Below are positions 18,420 to 33,219 of a DNA stretch of 64,000 bases, piece after piece (position 1 is the stretch's first letter; each line of letters begins with the position of its first letter). This stretch comes from Apiospora phragmitis (lineage: Eukaryota > Ascomycota > Sordariomycetes > Amphisphaeriales > Apiosporaceae), in the NCBI GenBank assembly GCA_038363925.1, contig JAQQWL010000013.1:558001-622000 (forward strand), in the 5' to 3' direction. The translations under genes and the position numbers were made by a program. Under the pieces are notes generated by a model that did no database searches, was not told the origin of the DNA, and saw nothing but the letters and a program-made list of their open reading frames with translations.

Positions 18420-21400
18420 TCAATCCAATTCCCCCGAGACGTATCCAATCTGCTGTCTGCGGCCCGCCTGGCCCTGGTTCCCCAAGTTGGCCGCGAGGTG
18501 GCTCTGGCTGTCAACCAGCTTCTTCTGCTCGCGTATGCGGTCGCGGAAGCGCCCGTCGGCGCTCTTGTCGAACCGGTCCATCTCCTCGCGCTCCCGCAGC
18601 CGGATGCTGCTGAGCTGAGTCGCGTTGCCGACGCGCTCGTTGCCCACCTCGCGCTCCCACTCCAGCATCCGGCTCTGCCGCTGGTTCTCGAGCGCCAGCT
18701 CCGCGTTCCCGACGTCGCGCGTGCGCCGGACGTTGGCGTCGGTCAGCGCCTTCTGGTGCATGACCTCCTCCGTCTGTCTGGCACGCTGCTGCGCCATGGC
18801 CTTGGCAAACAGCTGTTCCTCCACGTGCGCGCGCTCCTGTATGGCCGACAGGTCTTCATGGTGGGCGCGCTTCTTGCGCACATCTTCCAGTTCGGCTTGG
18901 GCGGCCCAAATCTGGGCTTGGACCGCGGCCAGCTCTTTCTGTCGTGCGATAACAGCGGCGTGGTCCTCGCTCTCCCTTGCCGCGCGCTCCAACCGTGCTT
19001 TGCGCTCTTGTTCTGCTGACAGAACGCTTTCGGGCATGCCTATCGCACCTTCTGGCTGAGGACCAGAATTGGCGTAGTAGACATCGGTACCACGATTGGC
19101 CTTGAGAAAGAGCAACCAGCTGAGGAGTAACATCACTCTGAGGCATGACACGCAAAACATATTGCGTAGGTGAATAGGTAAATGCGCCATCGGTGTACTG
19201 GTTGAAAGGCTTGTTGATGTATTTCCACATATCTGCTCGGAGCAAAACCTTGGCCGTGGTAAGAGGGTCTACTGACTCGAGAGCCAGAAGAAGTACGGAC
19301 TTGCCATCGGTCTGGATGGTGATATCAGAATCTTGCAGCAGGAAGTTTATCGCCCTCTCCATGGCCTTCTCTTTGATGGCTGTAATCTCGCCCGAGTCAG
19401 CAGCATGGAGGCACAGCTCACCCAGGGCACTACGGCCACCATGTTGAGGACTGGGGAAGTCAGGCTCATGCCTGTATTCCATCAGTATCTGCATAGCTTG
19501 TAGGTTGAGCTCACGAGCGGCGTTGTGCAGGGAGCCATCGTTTCTTGAGGCACCCGCAGCGAGCAAATTAGACATCATTGTGATGGCCAAATCTCCACCG
19601 ATCGCAGAGGCAGTGGACAGCGGTGACCGCCCTGTCGCATCTGTGATGTCTACCTCAGCGCCTGCCAGGAGCAGCGACTTCACGATATCCTGCCGTCGGG
19701 CGTCAATTGCAAGCATGAGAGGGGTGATGCGAGTGATGCGAGTCTCAAAGTTGACTTTTGCACCCCGATTAATCAGCATAGTGATGACTGCGCTGCTGAT
19801 CTTCTTCTGCGGCTGCAAAAGAGCCCATTCAAGTAACGTAACCTGCTCATGCTTCTCAACTTCGTTCGAAACCCGATGACTAATCATCTGATCATGGTAG
19901 TAGCCAGCATCGAGCAATGCTTGGAGGATCGCGGTTGAGCGAGGGAATCGTGAAAGTGCCCGAACCATGACCGGCTCCGAATCGGGGTAGGTGAACATCA
20001 CATCGACCCGATTCTCGCTATCGCCGTGCTCAGTCAAGAGTTGAATTAGCTCACAAATCTCGTCCTCCGAGGCTTCGGCATCAAATATCCGGCGAAATGC
20101 AAGGGTGAGCGATTCCGCATTTGGATTCTGCTGGAGAAGTCTTCGCACCAGATCAGGCTTGCCCTGCGATGCAGCGATCTGTAGTGCTTCACCTTGGTTG
20201 GAATTGATATCTGCGTCATGTGCCAGCAGTAGTTCCATGAAGCTTTGCGTCAGGTTTCCCGGGTCTTCCGCATATTTGTTCAGGATGGCCGCAAATGCAG
20301 ATGAAACACCGTCGCCGAATGCTCCTTTCCCTAGGAGCAGACGGGCCATTCCCAGACCTGTGTCCGAAAGCCAAGATTCGACGTTCTCGATGGCAAAGGC
20401 CTGTCGAAACACTACGGACGCGTCGTCGCGACTGACTTTCGATTCCAAGAGGTGAGCAAACATCGTCGGTGGCAAAGTATGCGTGGCATCTATCAAGGTC
20501 TGACATCCGTTGGCGGCAGGGTTTGCCCGATTGGTGATCAGCAACTGTATCAATCTTTCTTCGGGGTCTTCCTCGTTGACAACTCTGCTGAGAGCACTAT
20601 GCAGAGTGCTCGGAGCTGGTTTACCGGCCTGGAATATCCATGTCATAACCGTGTAACGTGTGTCTCTGCTCAGGTTCCAGCAGGAATCTATTGCGCGTAC
20701 CAGCGTGGCCGAAGACGGCTTCTTTTGCCTTCCCCCGACCTCAATGATTCCCAAGAGCATCTCGAGGTTGGCGAGAAATGCGCTCTTGGTAGCCATTGCC
20801 ACAGCCTCGCCATTCTTGTAGTCGGGACTCGCCCCGTACGCCAAGAGAAGCTTCAACAAGTCCGTTCCCGTGTCGCCAAACCTCTCTGCCGATATGAGCT
20901 CAGCATCTACAACTTCGCCGGTGACACCCTGCTGGAGTAGCAACTTGAAGATCTCGGCCCGCCTCTCCAGATCAGATATCTCTGTGGCCGCCTGGAATCC
21001 CTTTCGTAAGACTGGTTGTGCGATATCACCATTGCCAGAGAGTAGCATGCTCAATACACCCGCTGCCCCGGATCTGCAAGCCTCCACCACAGCTTGGCCA
21101 TCCTTGTGTTCAATGCTTCCTCCGTTCTGAACAATTATCGTACCGAGCTCCAGATCACCATCCGTGGCGGCAGCGAGAAGTGCGTCTGAGACGACCTCCC
21201 CAGATGCTCCGGCCTTCAGAAGGCTATTACATGATATGCTACGTTGTCTCCTATTCTTCCCTCTTGTTGCTTGCGCAAATCCGTGGTTCAGCACTTCCGG
21301 CGTGAACTTCTTTTTCCCTAACATCAACTCAACCACGTCCTGGCTCTCTCCCTTGATGGCTTCAATGAGGGCCAGACCGTCTTTAGTGTCTGCATATGAT

Positions 21401-23961
21401 AGCAGAGCGTTGATAAGTGGTATGTCATCCGGGTAGGTGTTCACTGCAAAGACCAATGCGCGGTTGACCTCGACCGGAGGTATGCCACCTTCCAGTATCC
21501 TCTGGGCGAAGGTGAGACGATCCATTAGGTCTTTGATACGTAGTGCATGCGGCATAGCGAACGACAGCGTGTGGGGGTTGGGGCACGCCCTGAAGAGGAG
21601 GTCCACCATTGGTGTATCCGCAGAAGCGACTGCGCGACACAGTGCCTCGCCATTGTATGCATTGATGTCGGCGCCATTAGCCAACAAAGTTCGCGCGACA
21701 GACATCGTGCGTTTCTCGAGCGGCGTCTTTAGCGTATTTTGTACCTCGTCTACGAGAAGCTTGCTGATGACCTCTGGCGATTGTGCTTTTCGAATAAGTG
21801 CTCCCAGTTTTTCAGCTTTGACCGCGTCGGAAGAGAAGCTGGAAAGATGCTGCATGGCCTGCTCTACCGTCTTCGCATTTGGATTTCCCAGGTCGAGAAC
21901 GATCTCCAAGGTTTCAGGATCTGGGTCTTGCATGGCATAGATTACACCCATGCCATTATTGGTGTTCATGTCTACATTGCCCTGTTGTAATAAGATCTTC
22001 AGCAGGTCCTTGTCGACAGGTTTGGTCTGTAGCAGTTTATCGACCGCAGCGAAAACTCTGGAACCGTCTTGGCCAGCTCCAGCAGCAATGAGCATCGAAA
22101 CCATGTGCAGCCTCTTTTCCGGTTTGTTTACCATTATGGCCTTGGGCAGTGCCTTTGCCGCTGTCTTAGGGGTTGGATTGCTCTTCATTAGGCGAGTAAA
22201 TAGACTCATATCCTTTTGCGAGATAGCCGCAGTGATGGCAGCTCCCTCGTTGAAGTTGACATCGGCGTTAGAGCGTAGCAGGAGAGCGACTAGACGATCG
22301 TCGCGATGAGGTGGTAGTTCGTCCACTACATTTTGCAAGGCGGAATGTACCGAAGGACCCGAAAGACCGGCAGCGAGGAAGGCCTCTGTCATCTGGAATC
22401 TTTCCAGGCGAGGCAAGTTCCGCACACTCGGAAATATCTGAGCCATTGCGTCGTTTGTAGGAGGCCGGTTGGCTAAAATGAGTTTCATTATCGGCACATT
22501 GCACTGTTTCACAGCAAGCTGCAATGCCAACGCCCCCTTGTGCTCTGCTGATGCCACCTCATGTCTCTCAAAAATCATGCTCCGAGGGCCTCTCTTCAGG
22601 TCACGGTCACCGACGACCTTGCCCGGAAATTGAGGTGTGACAAGCAGTTTCGCAGACTCGACGTCTCCAGCCTCAGCTGCGTCAACCAGCGCTTCATCCA
22701 GCGCCTCCCCGCTAGCACCCTTTCGAAGAAGCAGTTTCAATAGCATTTGTCGATCTTCGAATCTCATCTTCTTGGGCATTGCTTCGACGCATTCGGAGGC
22801 CTGGATGGAATTTAGAGGCGATGATCCATTCAAAAGGATTTCGGCCAGGTCCATCTTGCTTTTAGAGATGGCTCTCCTTAGGGCGACTGCGTTTTCATAC
22901 TCGATCGATGCACCGTAATAAACAAGTAAATGAACCATGTCGAGGTAATCGGTCGCACTGGCGTGAATCAAGGCTCGAGCGACAGAATCTCCTCCGGCAC
23001 CAGCGCACAGAAGTGCCTCGGCCAACATAGTCTTCTCGTTTGCATTGATGTTCTGGTGATGCATCAGTTGTTCGAAAGCGTCGCTCAACCCCTGCTGGTC
23101 GGGGGGCTTGTCACCCAGCAATATCGCGAGTGCGATGTCCCTGCGTCCGAGGCCAATAGCTGCCTTCAGTGCTGCAGCACCATCGTGGTTCCCATCGGCG
23201 GTTGATTGACTCAGAGCGACAACGGTGCTTAAACAACCAGCTCTGGCGGCATCGACCATGCACTGCGAGACACACTCCTGAGATGACCGTCCGTCTGACA
23301 CCAACACCATGGAAACAAGGTCCGCGTTCCCTCCCTGTGCGCATATCCGCCTGAAAGCCTCTTGGCAATCTTCCGTCGAGGCCACACTGGCGCCGTAACT
23401 GACCAAGAGCATCGCAAGTGATGTATCCTGATTCCGGAGGGCAACGGGCAATGCGGTATCGAGACTCAATGCATCTGCAAAAGGCAGCAATACCTCAACC
23501 ATTTCTCTTTGCCCATTTTCTACTGCCCGCTGCAGGACTTGGCTTCGCTCCGCTAGGTCCAGACTCTTCCTCCGCGTCAACAGGCTAGTTCGGCTCTTTT
23601 GCGCCAGATTGACATTACCACCAACCAAGTTCAACTTGGCGATCAGGGCCTGGGCAACGCCTGGGGCGCCTCTGTTCGTGACGTGGGTGCTTAGGGCATT
23701 ATATATTTCTTTGTATTCCCAATTCTTCTTCTTTGTGGTGAAGGCTCTCGACAGGCCTTTCCCGTGGGAGCTCTGGGAGTCTGACATACGTTGTCGTCTC
23801 AAGAGCTCCTCGGCCAGGGAGTCATCGCTCTCCGTCTGGTACGAAGGCGGCGTCTCTGGTCGCATCAAGGGGTCTGGGGGCAGATATGCGTCTATGCCCC
23901 ATTCTTGGCCAAGCTCTTGAAGTCGGCTCTGGCCGTTTTCCGCAGCCGACGTGTGCTCCAT
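18420..23961 (-). CDS. Giant ankyrin-repeat protein with C-terminal coiled coil, about 1846 aa
   Basis: One exon of 5.5 kb with start ATG at 23961. The first 100 residues are polar and probably disordered. Residues about 130-1600 are a long series of degenerate ankyrin-like units with a supra-repeat: a unit of the type LLxxGAxGxxVxxAL..A alternates with one of the type LLxxGASxxYxNGxAV..A (for example VYYGASIEYENAVAL and AYGASPDYKNGEAVAM). More canonical ankyrins (TPLMLAIDARRQDIVKSLLL, GRSPLSTASAIGGDLA) follow near residue 1400. The C-terminal 220 residues are a charged coiled coil rich in Arg, Glu and Gln. The frame shifts once at 19107-19109 (an AAA run on the plus strand); counting it as one extra base gives exactly 1847 codons. 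Related large ankyrin proteins occur in many Sordariomycetes with unknown function; a scaffold role is inference. Confidence 0.8.
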
Positions 23962-25627
23962 ATCACCGACGAGCCCCGGCGTAAGCCAAAGAATACTGCA
24001 GCCCGGTCCTTCAAAGAAAGCTCCTCAAACCGATTGTATGTGCGACCGGTATGCGAAGTACGTAGAAAGTTGGAGAGAGGCGAAGTTAGTGGCAGATAGT
24101 ACGACGTATGAAACGGCGTTTTCAAAATTAGGCTCAAGGCCAGCAGACGTCTAAAGCATACATAGCAGGCGATGAAAAGTCCGGGATACCTCGCATGTCA
24201 CAGACAGCCTCGTGAGTTATGGAGCCCCGGGCCCGGAAGCAAGTCTTATGCAGTAGTCGCGTGTTTTAGGGGCTTTCTGCTACTGGGCGGCTTGCAAGTA
24301 GGTATATCCCAGGTGATAGCAGATGACAGGTAAGAAAGAGTGAGATGGAGATAGAGAGGCTGGCTATACGGGATACTGAAAACAAACAACGAAGGACGAA
24401 GGGCGCTGATAGCAGTAGGTAGCTTAATTGATAGAATACGAAGACTTCATTTCGTCAGTCAGCAAAAAGGTAATTGATCGTCACACACGCTTGTGGCTGG
24501 AGGAAGGAAAACGGCACATGGGATGAAAAGGAAGACAGCAGAACACACGGGGCTGATTCGACGACCAGAAAATTACTTAATGTTGCATTGACGAACTCTT
24601 CTTGAGACAGACAAGTTACAACAGGAGCTTAAGCCACACCCAAAACGATTGATGGCGCTACCGCTGCGTTAGGTACCTCGTAGCACGTGCTAACAGATAA
24701 ATGTAATTCTCAGTGGAGAAGTTAGTGGGCAGTATCGGCCACTTGCTATCTGCTTGATTTCAGGTGTGCGAGCATCGACCAACCACGTTTTTTGACCCCT
24801 GGGCTGCTCGTCATGCTAGCCTCCATCAATCTGCCCGGCCCAAATCAAATGGAAGCTTGCCCCGTCCCGCACGTATCCATTTCCCGCGTCGTGAGTTGCG
24901 CTGCCGCTGCGCCTCGAATATGCCATCATGGTTGCGCAAGCGTGCGCCCTCCCCCAGCTTCTGGCCCAACCTACCTCTACATACATGCGCGCGTATCCAA
25001 TTGACATGCCCCCGAGATGAAGTAGGTCGTGGGAAAGAGCCCGTTGGACAAAAAAAAGAAGAAAAAACGCAGGAAACCAATAGCAACATGCGCGTTAGCT
25101 TACGTGGCAACTCAATTCTGCCAGACTTCCCCTCTTGCTTTCGCGCCATCATGCGCGCAGCCATTGTTTCCTTTCCTGTTGTGCAACCTAACCCTTCACC
25201 TCCCGGGGGGTTTTATTCCATTCTACCAACCTAGACTGAGGATCTGACTCTTGACAGCTGATATGTATGGGCTTATCAATAGGACCTTTTGCACGCTGAA
25301 ACGCTGAAACGACAACACGGTAGCTCTGAGGACGGAGACTGCCGGCCTGCGGATACGATGCGCCGGGCGCTTGGGCTGACCTGTCACCCAACCCAGGGGT
25401 TGGTGGTCGGGATGATTTATCCAATTCCTGGTCCCTCGGTCATCACATGCATCTATTGTAATGGTGCCAGAAGTATCAGCCGGTTATGTAAAATGTGGTG
25501 GATTGGCCATTATTTTGTCTATTCATGTCGATGTTGTATATGTATATCAGAGATAGCTCAGCCTTACTGCACTTTCCCAAGTCTTCATGACCATGTTCTA
25601 TTCAGCTGGCGCAAAACCTTGGCGTAA
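23962..25627. other. Intergenic region, no gene seen
   Basis: This region holds the promoter side of the ankyrin gene and the 3' flank of the epimerase gene. An upstream exon for the ankyrin gene cannot be excluded: the frame before its ATG is open to a TGA near 24036, and a CTGCAG lies in between. No further coding evidence. Confidence 0.45.
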
Positions 25628-27124
<1,497 letters not shown>

Positions 27125-29056
27125 CTTGACGCAATGAGTATTCTGGATTCCGGTGTATGCGGGGCAGAGATGGAGGGTCGAGGGGAGATGCGATGGATGA
27201 GAAGGGAAGATTTGAAGAGCAATATGAGAGATAGTAAATCAATGTAATGAGGGGGGAAGTTGACAGCAACGCAGGTGTACTAGGTAAATGTAGCCTTTAG
27301 ATTAATCGCCTGCTCTCAGTGTCATTTCATCTGGCGCAGCAGTAACGTCTATTCCAAATCTCGTTACGATCACCTTCTGCTTGCTTCAGATCCGGATTGT
27401 TGATCCACAACCACCAAGCACGATGGATCCCCATCAATTCGCTAGAAGCTTGCTGTTTGTTCAATTCTCGTTAGCGACAGCTTGTACCCGGCGTATACGC
27501 TGTACAGGTAAAAGGTACATATTCAGCTTCATCTTAGCTACCTGTGGCCCCTCCGCAAAAATCAAGGCAGCTGGTTGGATGCGCGACGAGGGATGGTCAG
27601 GGATCTCCAGGGGGCCGATAATGATGCAACCTCTCGACATGGCTATCTTATTAAACGGCTCTACCACCAGAACTACCACTATGCAAGTATGTTCATCATT
27701 TTCACCGCCGATGCTAGTTGAACCCAGCGGCTTCGCTTGGCGCTATCGACAGCGTTATTTTGGGAAAACTTAGCAGATCCTAGCAGAGTCTGGAAGGGAA
27801 GGGTTTTGGGGTTTACTAAGTGCGTGCATATAACCACCATATGTACTCCTATATCGCCTCAAGCTGCTGGATCATTCTCCGGTTTGTCCTTGGCATCTTC
27901 TACCAGGTAATTACTGGAGGAGGCCATCTGAGAGAATGTCAAATCGATTTGGTTGTAAGTCATCAATCAGTGTGTTTTGTATTTCAGGTAGTTCCAAGAG
28001 ATTGGATTCAACATTCTTCAACCATCCTCCTACCTACCTCCTAGGTACGCAAGTAGAGAGTAGCCTTAGTCACGCTCATGTTACAAACAAGGAAGGACCT
28101 CAATCCTCTCCAACAAATTAGCAATTCACAAGAACTGTCCGACGTTTACGATGTAGATATCAAGCTCGGGCTCAACCTAACACACCTTACTCTTTGCGAT
28201 TCGCGAAGAGGGTCACTTACCCATCTTCACCTACCAGGTCAGGTCACGTGGACGTGGCCCCAAAAAACGTCCTTTCCACGGATTCCACCTCCATCAGCCA
28301 CGCCGACGCGTGCGCCCCAAGCCCGCCGAACGCGATCGAGGCAAGTCCACTCCGGCGCAATTCGCATTACTGGATTGGCAGATACGATCGAAGCACGACA
28401 AGACAAAAGAGTAACTGGAAATGATGCGACACTCCATATTTCAGTCCACATTCCAGTCTTTTCTTTGACCACTCCAACCAATCCCCCAAAACGGCATCCC
28501 AACCCATCAACTTGGTGCTGTGCGCTGGGCCGGTTGCTGTTACATGTCTTGAGTTCGCTCGAGTTGCCTGGGTGGAGGAAGTCTTGAGCAGTCTCCCAAG
28601 CAGTCTAGCCTTTGTGCCATTTGAAGCTGCATTGTCTCTGCCGCGTCCGGCAAACTGGCACCAATGGGCATGCTTTTCTGAACGCACCATCGTATTGTCT
28701 GTTTCCGGGGGTGCTGGGACAATCATCAAGGCCATTTAGAGCTACCCTAGTCAGCATTGTCAAAGCATTCATCTAGTCCGTCAGAACCACCAACAATAGT
28801 TCTCAATCACCAACTCAAGGGGGGCTACCATCAAGTCCTTTCCTATTCTCTTGCACATCTACGAAGCTGTATATGATTATAGGATTTGAACCACACCCGA
28901 CGAATTGGTAAGAAATGGCTTTTCTTTTGGTTCTGAACCCGGTTAGGCTGTATCACTTATTCACTTGTACACCAGCTCAGCCACTTTGTCTTCTACATCT
29001 GCTGACCTAGGGGATAGGACCTGGCTGTTTTTTATAGCGGCCATCGTGTGCACAAG
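27125..29056. other. Intergenic region between divergent epimerase and SUN genes
   Basis: The two genes point away from each other, so this 1.9 kb contains both promoters. Open frames at 27381-27773 and 28078-28587 have no recognisable domain and no plausible splice pattern. I see no gene, tRNA or repeat. Confidence 0.5.
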
Positions 29057-32000
29057 ATGCCTCCCAAAGCCAATAACAACAGGCCTACCCGGCGTGGTAC
29101 ACGCAGCAGCACCCATGCTGGAGATTTTACACCAGCGGGATCCAATGGCAGACACCCTAGCGTTGTGAGTCGTGCCGCTGAGGAGGCTGAATCACGGAAC
29201 CGAGGTGAGAAGGTCATTGATGCAATTATGAACATCCGCCAGACAAACCCTACCGGCTTGTCCGCTGCTCATGCGAGCGCAGTCTACGGGAAGAACACAT
29301 ACTCAGTGGAGCCTGGCCGTTCCTCAGACTCGAAAGCCTTCAAGGCGGTCGATGAGGCTGCTGATGATGAGGAATTTGAAGCGCAGATCTTCGGGACAAA
29401 AAAGAAACAAAAGACGGCCATGGGTCACTCAAGCTCTAACGATCTTCGGAAGGCTATGTCCGATGCTGTCGCAGATATGACTACACACAAAACGAATGAG
29501 GATAATGACCATACTGACTTAAGTCATGTAGATACGGCTGGCGCTGCTTTCGACCCGAACTCGCCCGCACTAACGGAGTATGATGACTTCGGCGACGATT
29601 GGGGAGAACCGTACAAATGGGCAAGAGCCCGTGAGAGGACCACTCGGTGTTGTCAGACCCCCATTTAGACCCTAACAGGCCACCACATCTTTCTGGCAAT
29701 AGGAATAACTATCCAGGTCAGACAGTGGACCGAAACTCTGCTGCGTTTGTTGGTCAAGGCAACACCACTTACAACGGATTGCGGCCTCCTTCGGAACCTC
29801 CTTCGTCTCTTAGAAGCAAATACGGAATCCCCACCGGGCGTGCTTCTTCCGAACCTTACTCTCCGGGGCGTCCTGACACATCAAGGAGTTTCATTCAGGA
29901 GAGTGACTTGTACGGGGATGCATCAGTTCATACACCAGCTCCCATCTCGGTTACTACAGGGAAATATCGACCTTCGCCGCTCGGAAAGTCCACTGGGGTG
30001 ACCGATAATACAGACCCTGCAAGCGTGAGCTCTCCGGGCGAGCCAAACAAGCAGCCGTTCGGACAAACCGCCCAGCCCAAGTCGCCGGCTCAGCCAAAAC
30101 CAACCACAGCGTGGAACAAGAAACGACCGGAAAGCCTGGGTCAAGAGAACACACGCAAACCAATTGTTGGTCCTCATGCACCACATATTCCGCACCTCGG
30201 TGAACAACTATCGCCTCCACCTTCGTTAGGCTTTGAGGTTGGGACTACAGATGGCGGTAGCTTCCAGAAGACTACAGACAGCGGTAGCTTCCAGAAGACT
30301 ACAGACATCGGTAGCTTGAAAAAGACTACAGACAGCGGTAGCTTGAAGAAAAATGAAGAGCCATACAGGGAGCCAGAGGAGGTGACCGAGCTTCGTAATC
30401 GAATGCGATACCAATCGCACCCACAAGTCCGTGGCCTCAATGGTGTGCCTGTGCTTACGACAGAATATAACACCGGAAGAGCAGAAGGAGGTTTCCGAGC
30501 TACGACGCCGTATGCAGAATCCGAATCTGGCGTCTGCTGCCTGAGACAAAGCTTCGCGTCCGCTCCCTCAAGATCCATTGCCGACTTCTCAACAACCCGT
30601 GTCATCGACAACAGTGCCTCAACCTTTTGGCATCGGCCCGCCGGAGAAGATTACGCCTGGAGTCTCAAAAACAGCGCCGGTAAAAACGCCGGTCTCGCCG
30701 GTTTCGCAGGGTGTTCAAAAGCCGACCTCACCAGTGCAGGAAAGCACTCTACATGGAAGAAAGCCTGTACGTGTGCCTAGTACGTCCACGCGTGCTGGTT
30801 CTGTACGTGGGTCGGATGCAGGTATTCCGGGTACCCCGACCCCTATCACTTCGACTCGCTCCTGGTGGCAATTACCTCAAATTCTGTGGCCTATCCCACT
30901 CGATGTTCTCAAGGACTTCCTCAAGATGTTCTTGATGTTTGGTGGGACGGTTTTGGCGCTCATGTTCTGCATCCAACTCGCATCGAAAGCTTCAGAGATT
31001 CAACTCCAAGACTACACGCCCCATTCTGGTATGTCGTGGAATTTCTGGCCTAGTGTCAAAGATAGCTTTGCAGGGCTCATCCCAACTATGCGGAATCCGC
31101 TGCCGTCACTTGGAGATGCCGATTCCCGACGCCTGGTCGATCGTCTGAACAGGTTCGAGTCCAGATTAGGTCAACTAGGAAAGACGATTGCGGAATTCCC
31201 ATCAAAGTGTTACTTGAAGGTCGACAAGAAAGGCAAAACACATGTGCCCGAAGATTTTTGGCATGCCGTTAAGGATCGCATTCAAGCCGAAATGGGCACA
31301 ACGGTCAATTACCGTGATGATGGTGGAGAACTGCCTCCGCACTTTTGGGCTTCCTTCAAGCGTATCTTGGATGGTGAAAAGACAACGACAGGCGTGGGCA
31401 CGCCGGGAGCTTCGGGAGCACCTTGTAATATGGATGATGTCGACGCGCTTGTGGAGAAAAAGCTTCTCAGCGGATGGGAATCGTGGCTCCGTCAAAACAG
31501 CGAGACTGTGTCGAAGATCCTAGGTCCCAACATGGCCAACGAAGTACCCGCGAAGACGGAAAAGGAACTCAAGGCCCACTTGGAAAAATTGGTCAAATCT
31601 GGTGGCGACACCCTAGTCGTGTCGAAAGAACAGTTTGCGAAGCAAGTCCAGAAGGAACTCGAGACACACCGGAAAGAATTCCAGGCAGAGTTGCGCGAAA
31701 TCACGGAGCGGAACGAGAAGATCTCACAGGCACTTAACGATGCTCAAAACAACCCCCCTGAGGGCATGTCGCGCCTAGAAATCAAGAACCTCGTCGACCA
31801 GTGGGCCAAGAAGGCCGTCGCGGACGCCAAGTTCGAGGCAATGGCCCAGACTGGCATCAAGTCGCGCCTCGATGATCATTTGGCCAGCCAGGTGAACTTC
31901 TTCGGCACCGGCTCTGGTGCGGTGATTGATCCGACCTACACCTCCCCCATGTGGAAGATCCCGCCCAAGCCGCTGAAGAGCAAGGCGTGGCTGCAAAAGG

Positions 32001-32524
32001 ATGGGTACAAGCCGCAGCCGGCCCTGGTTGCGCTCCAGCACTGGACCGACGAAGGCCAGTGCTTCTGCACCGGCAATGACCGAAACACCCTGAGCGTCCT
32101 CCTCAGCCGCGACATCACCCCGCAGCACCTGGTCGTCGAGCACATCCTGCCCGGCGCCACGCTGGACCCCGAGGCCATGCCCCGCGAGATCGAGGTCTGG
32201 GCCTACTTCGAGGAGCTGACGCTGCGGTCGACCGTCAGCGCCTGGAGCGCCGCGCAGTTCCCCGACACGCCCGAGGAGAAGACGCTGAACCAGGGCTTCG
32301 TCAAGGTCGGCCACTTCGTCTACCGCCACCAGAACGCGGGCGACCGGCGCGGCATGCAGCTGTTCAAGCTCAGCTCCGAGCTCGCGGGCTTCGACGCCGT
32401 CACGCACCACGTCGTCATCCGGGCCGTCAGCAACTACGGCGCGGACCACACCTGCTTCTACCGCCTGCGGCTGTTTGGCGATGTCATCCAGGAGGAGATG
32501 GACAATGAGAAGAAGCGTGCTTGA
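29057..32524 (+). CDS. SUN-domain inner nuclear membrane protein, about 1155 aa
   Basis: The start is MPPKANNN at 29057. The first 600 residues are polar, Ser/Pro-rich and probably nucleoplasmic. One transmembrane segment lies at about 30905-30975 (LKMFLMFGGTVLALMFCI). A lumenal coiled coil rich in Glu, Lys and Gln follows, and a C-terminal SUN (Sad1/UNC-84) domain from about 31880, including GSGAVIDPTYTSP, CFCTGN and VIRAVSNYGADHTCFYRLRLFGD. Such proteins pair with KASH proteins to form the LINC complex, tether centromeres or spindle pole bodies, and act in meiosis. The frame shifts near 29634-29638 (one base missing) and 30541-30546 (one base extra); together they restore 1156 codons, so the gene is probably intact in the organism. 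A four-fold 27-base repeat lies within the N-terminal region. Confidence 0.85.
30244..30351 (+). repeat. Four tandem 27-base coding repeats in the SUN gene
   Basis: Units at 30244-30270, 30271-30297, 30298-30324 and 30325-30351 encode TTDGGSFQK, TTDSGSFQK, TTDIGSLKK and TTDSGSLKK. They are in frame, in the predicted disordered nucleoplasmic segment, and could vary in number between strains. Confidence 0.9.
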
Positions 32525-33219
32525 GAGTCGATTACGTGCGCCAAGCTAGGCCAGGGCGTTCAGTACTAATATCCCGGTGGGCGTAGTAAAGTAGGTATGT
32601 ATTCTGCAGCAGCATTTTAGGGGGGTTCGGCAGTCACTTCAGAGTTGGGTACATGATCAGAAGCTGGGAGTTATATGTGGTCAATTGAGTCGGCTTATAA
32701 GGCGTGAACCCTATAACAACAGGAGTTTCCTGAGCAGGCGTGGGGGACACTGCAGATAACTACAAGGACTGTATGGACGGAACGGAAGGGGATGATACCA
32801 TCATAGTTTCTGGGTGTAGTTTATTTCATCGTCAATCCGTTCTTTCTTTTCGTTTTACTTCCGACATTGCCGTCTCTTTTCTCCTAGTGACTTCTCCGAG
32901 TGACTATGCGGCTTTCGAACCCTCTAGGGTACTTACTGCCTTAGATTTCTTGTAATTAGAGATTCCCTGGGAATTCTATACGAAACGCCTGACTACTTGA
33001 GTATATGAGATGCGAATGTTGGTCTATACTCTATTCCAGAGAGTTTGGCCCAATATAGGGCTTATTGCTATCGTGAATTTCACTGCTTTGTCTTGTGTTG
33101 GTTTTGATCTCAGGCTTATCTCCCTGTTCCCGGGCTGCTCATGCCTTTCGGGGGCACGCTCGGTGTTCCAAAGGAGGAATGTCATGTCTCAGCCACACGG
33201 GCGCCAATGCCATCCTATC
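32525..33219. other. Convergent 3' flanks of SUN and FAD synthase genes
   Basis: The two flanking genes converge here. The sequence is A+T-rich around 32590-33070 as expected of 3' regions. No gene is seen. Confidence 0.5.

Noticed and set aside
18336..19019. 227-codon plus-strand open frame
   Set aside because: Antisense to the coiled-coil end of the ankyrin protein; Leu/Ala-rich content mirrors the opposite strand.
19080..19140. An intron in the ankyrin gene to explain the frame change
   Set aside because: No donor-acceptor pair of usable length exists there, and both frames are conserved up to the same few bases.
27381..27773. 130-codon plus-strand open frame upstream of the SUN gene
   Set aside because: No domain, signal or splice pattern; composition looks non-coding.
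28875..28905. GGTTCAAATCC on the minus strand, like a tRNA B box
   Set aside because: No pairing acceptor, D or anticodon arms could be drawn around it. No other B-box candidate survived either.
31775..32449. 224-codon minus-strand open frame
   Set aside because: Antisense to the SUN domain, which is well conserved on the plus strand.
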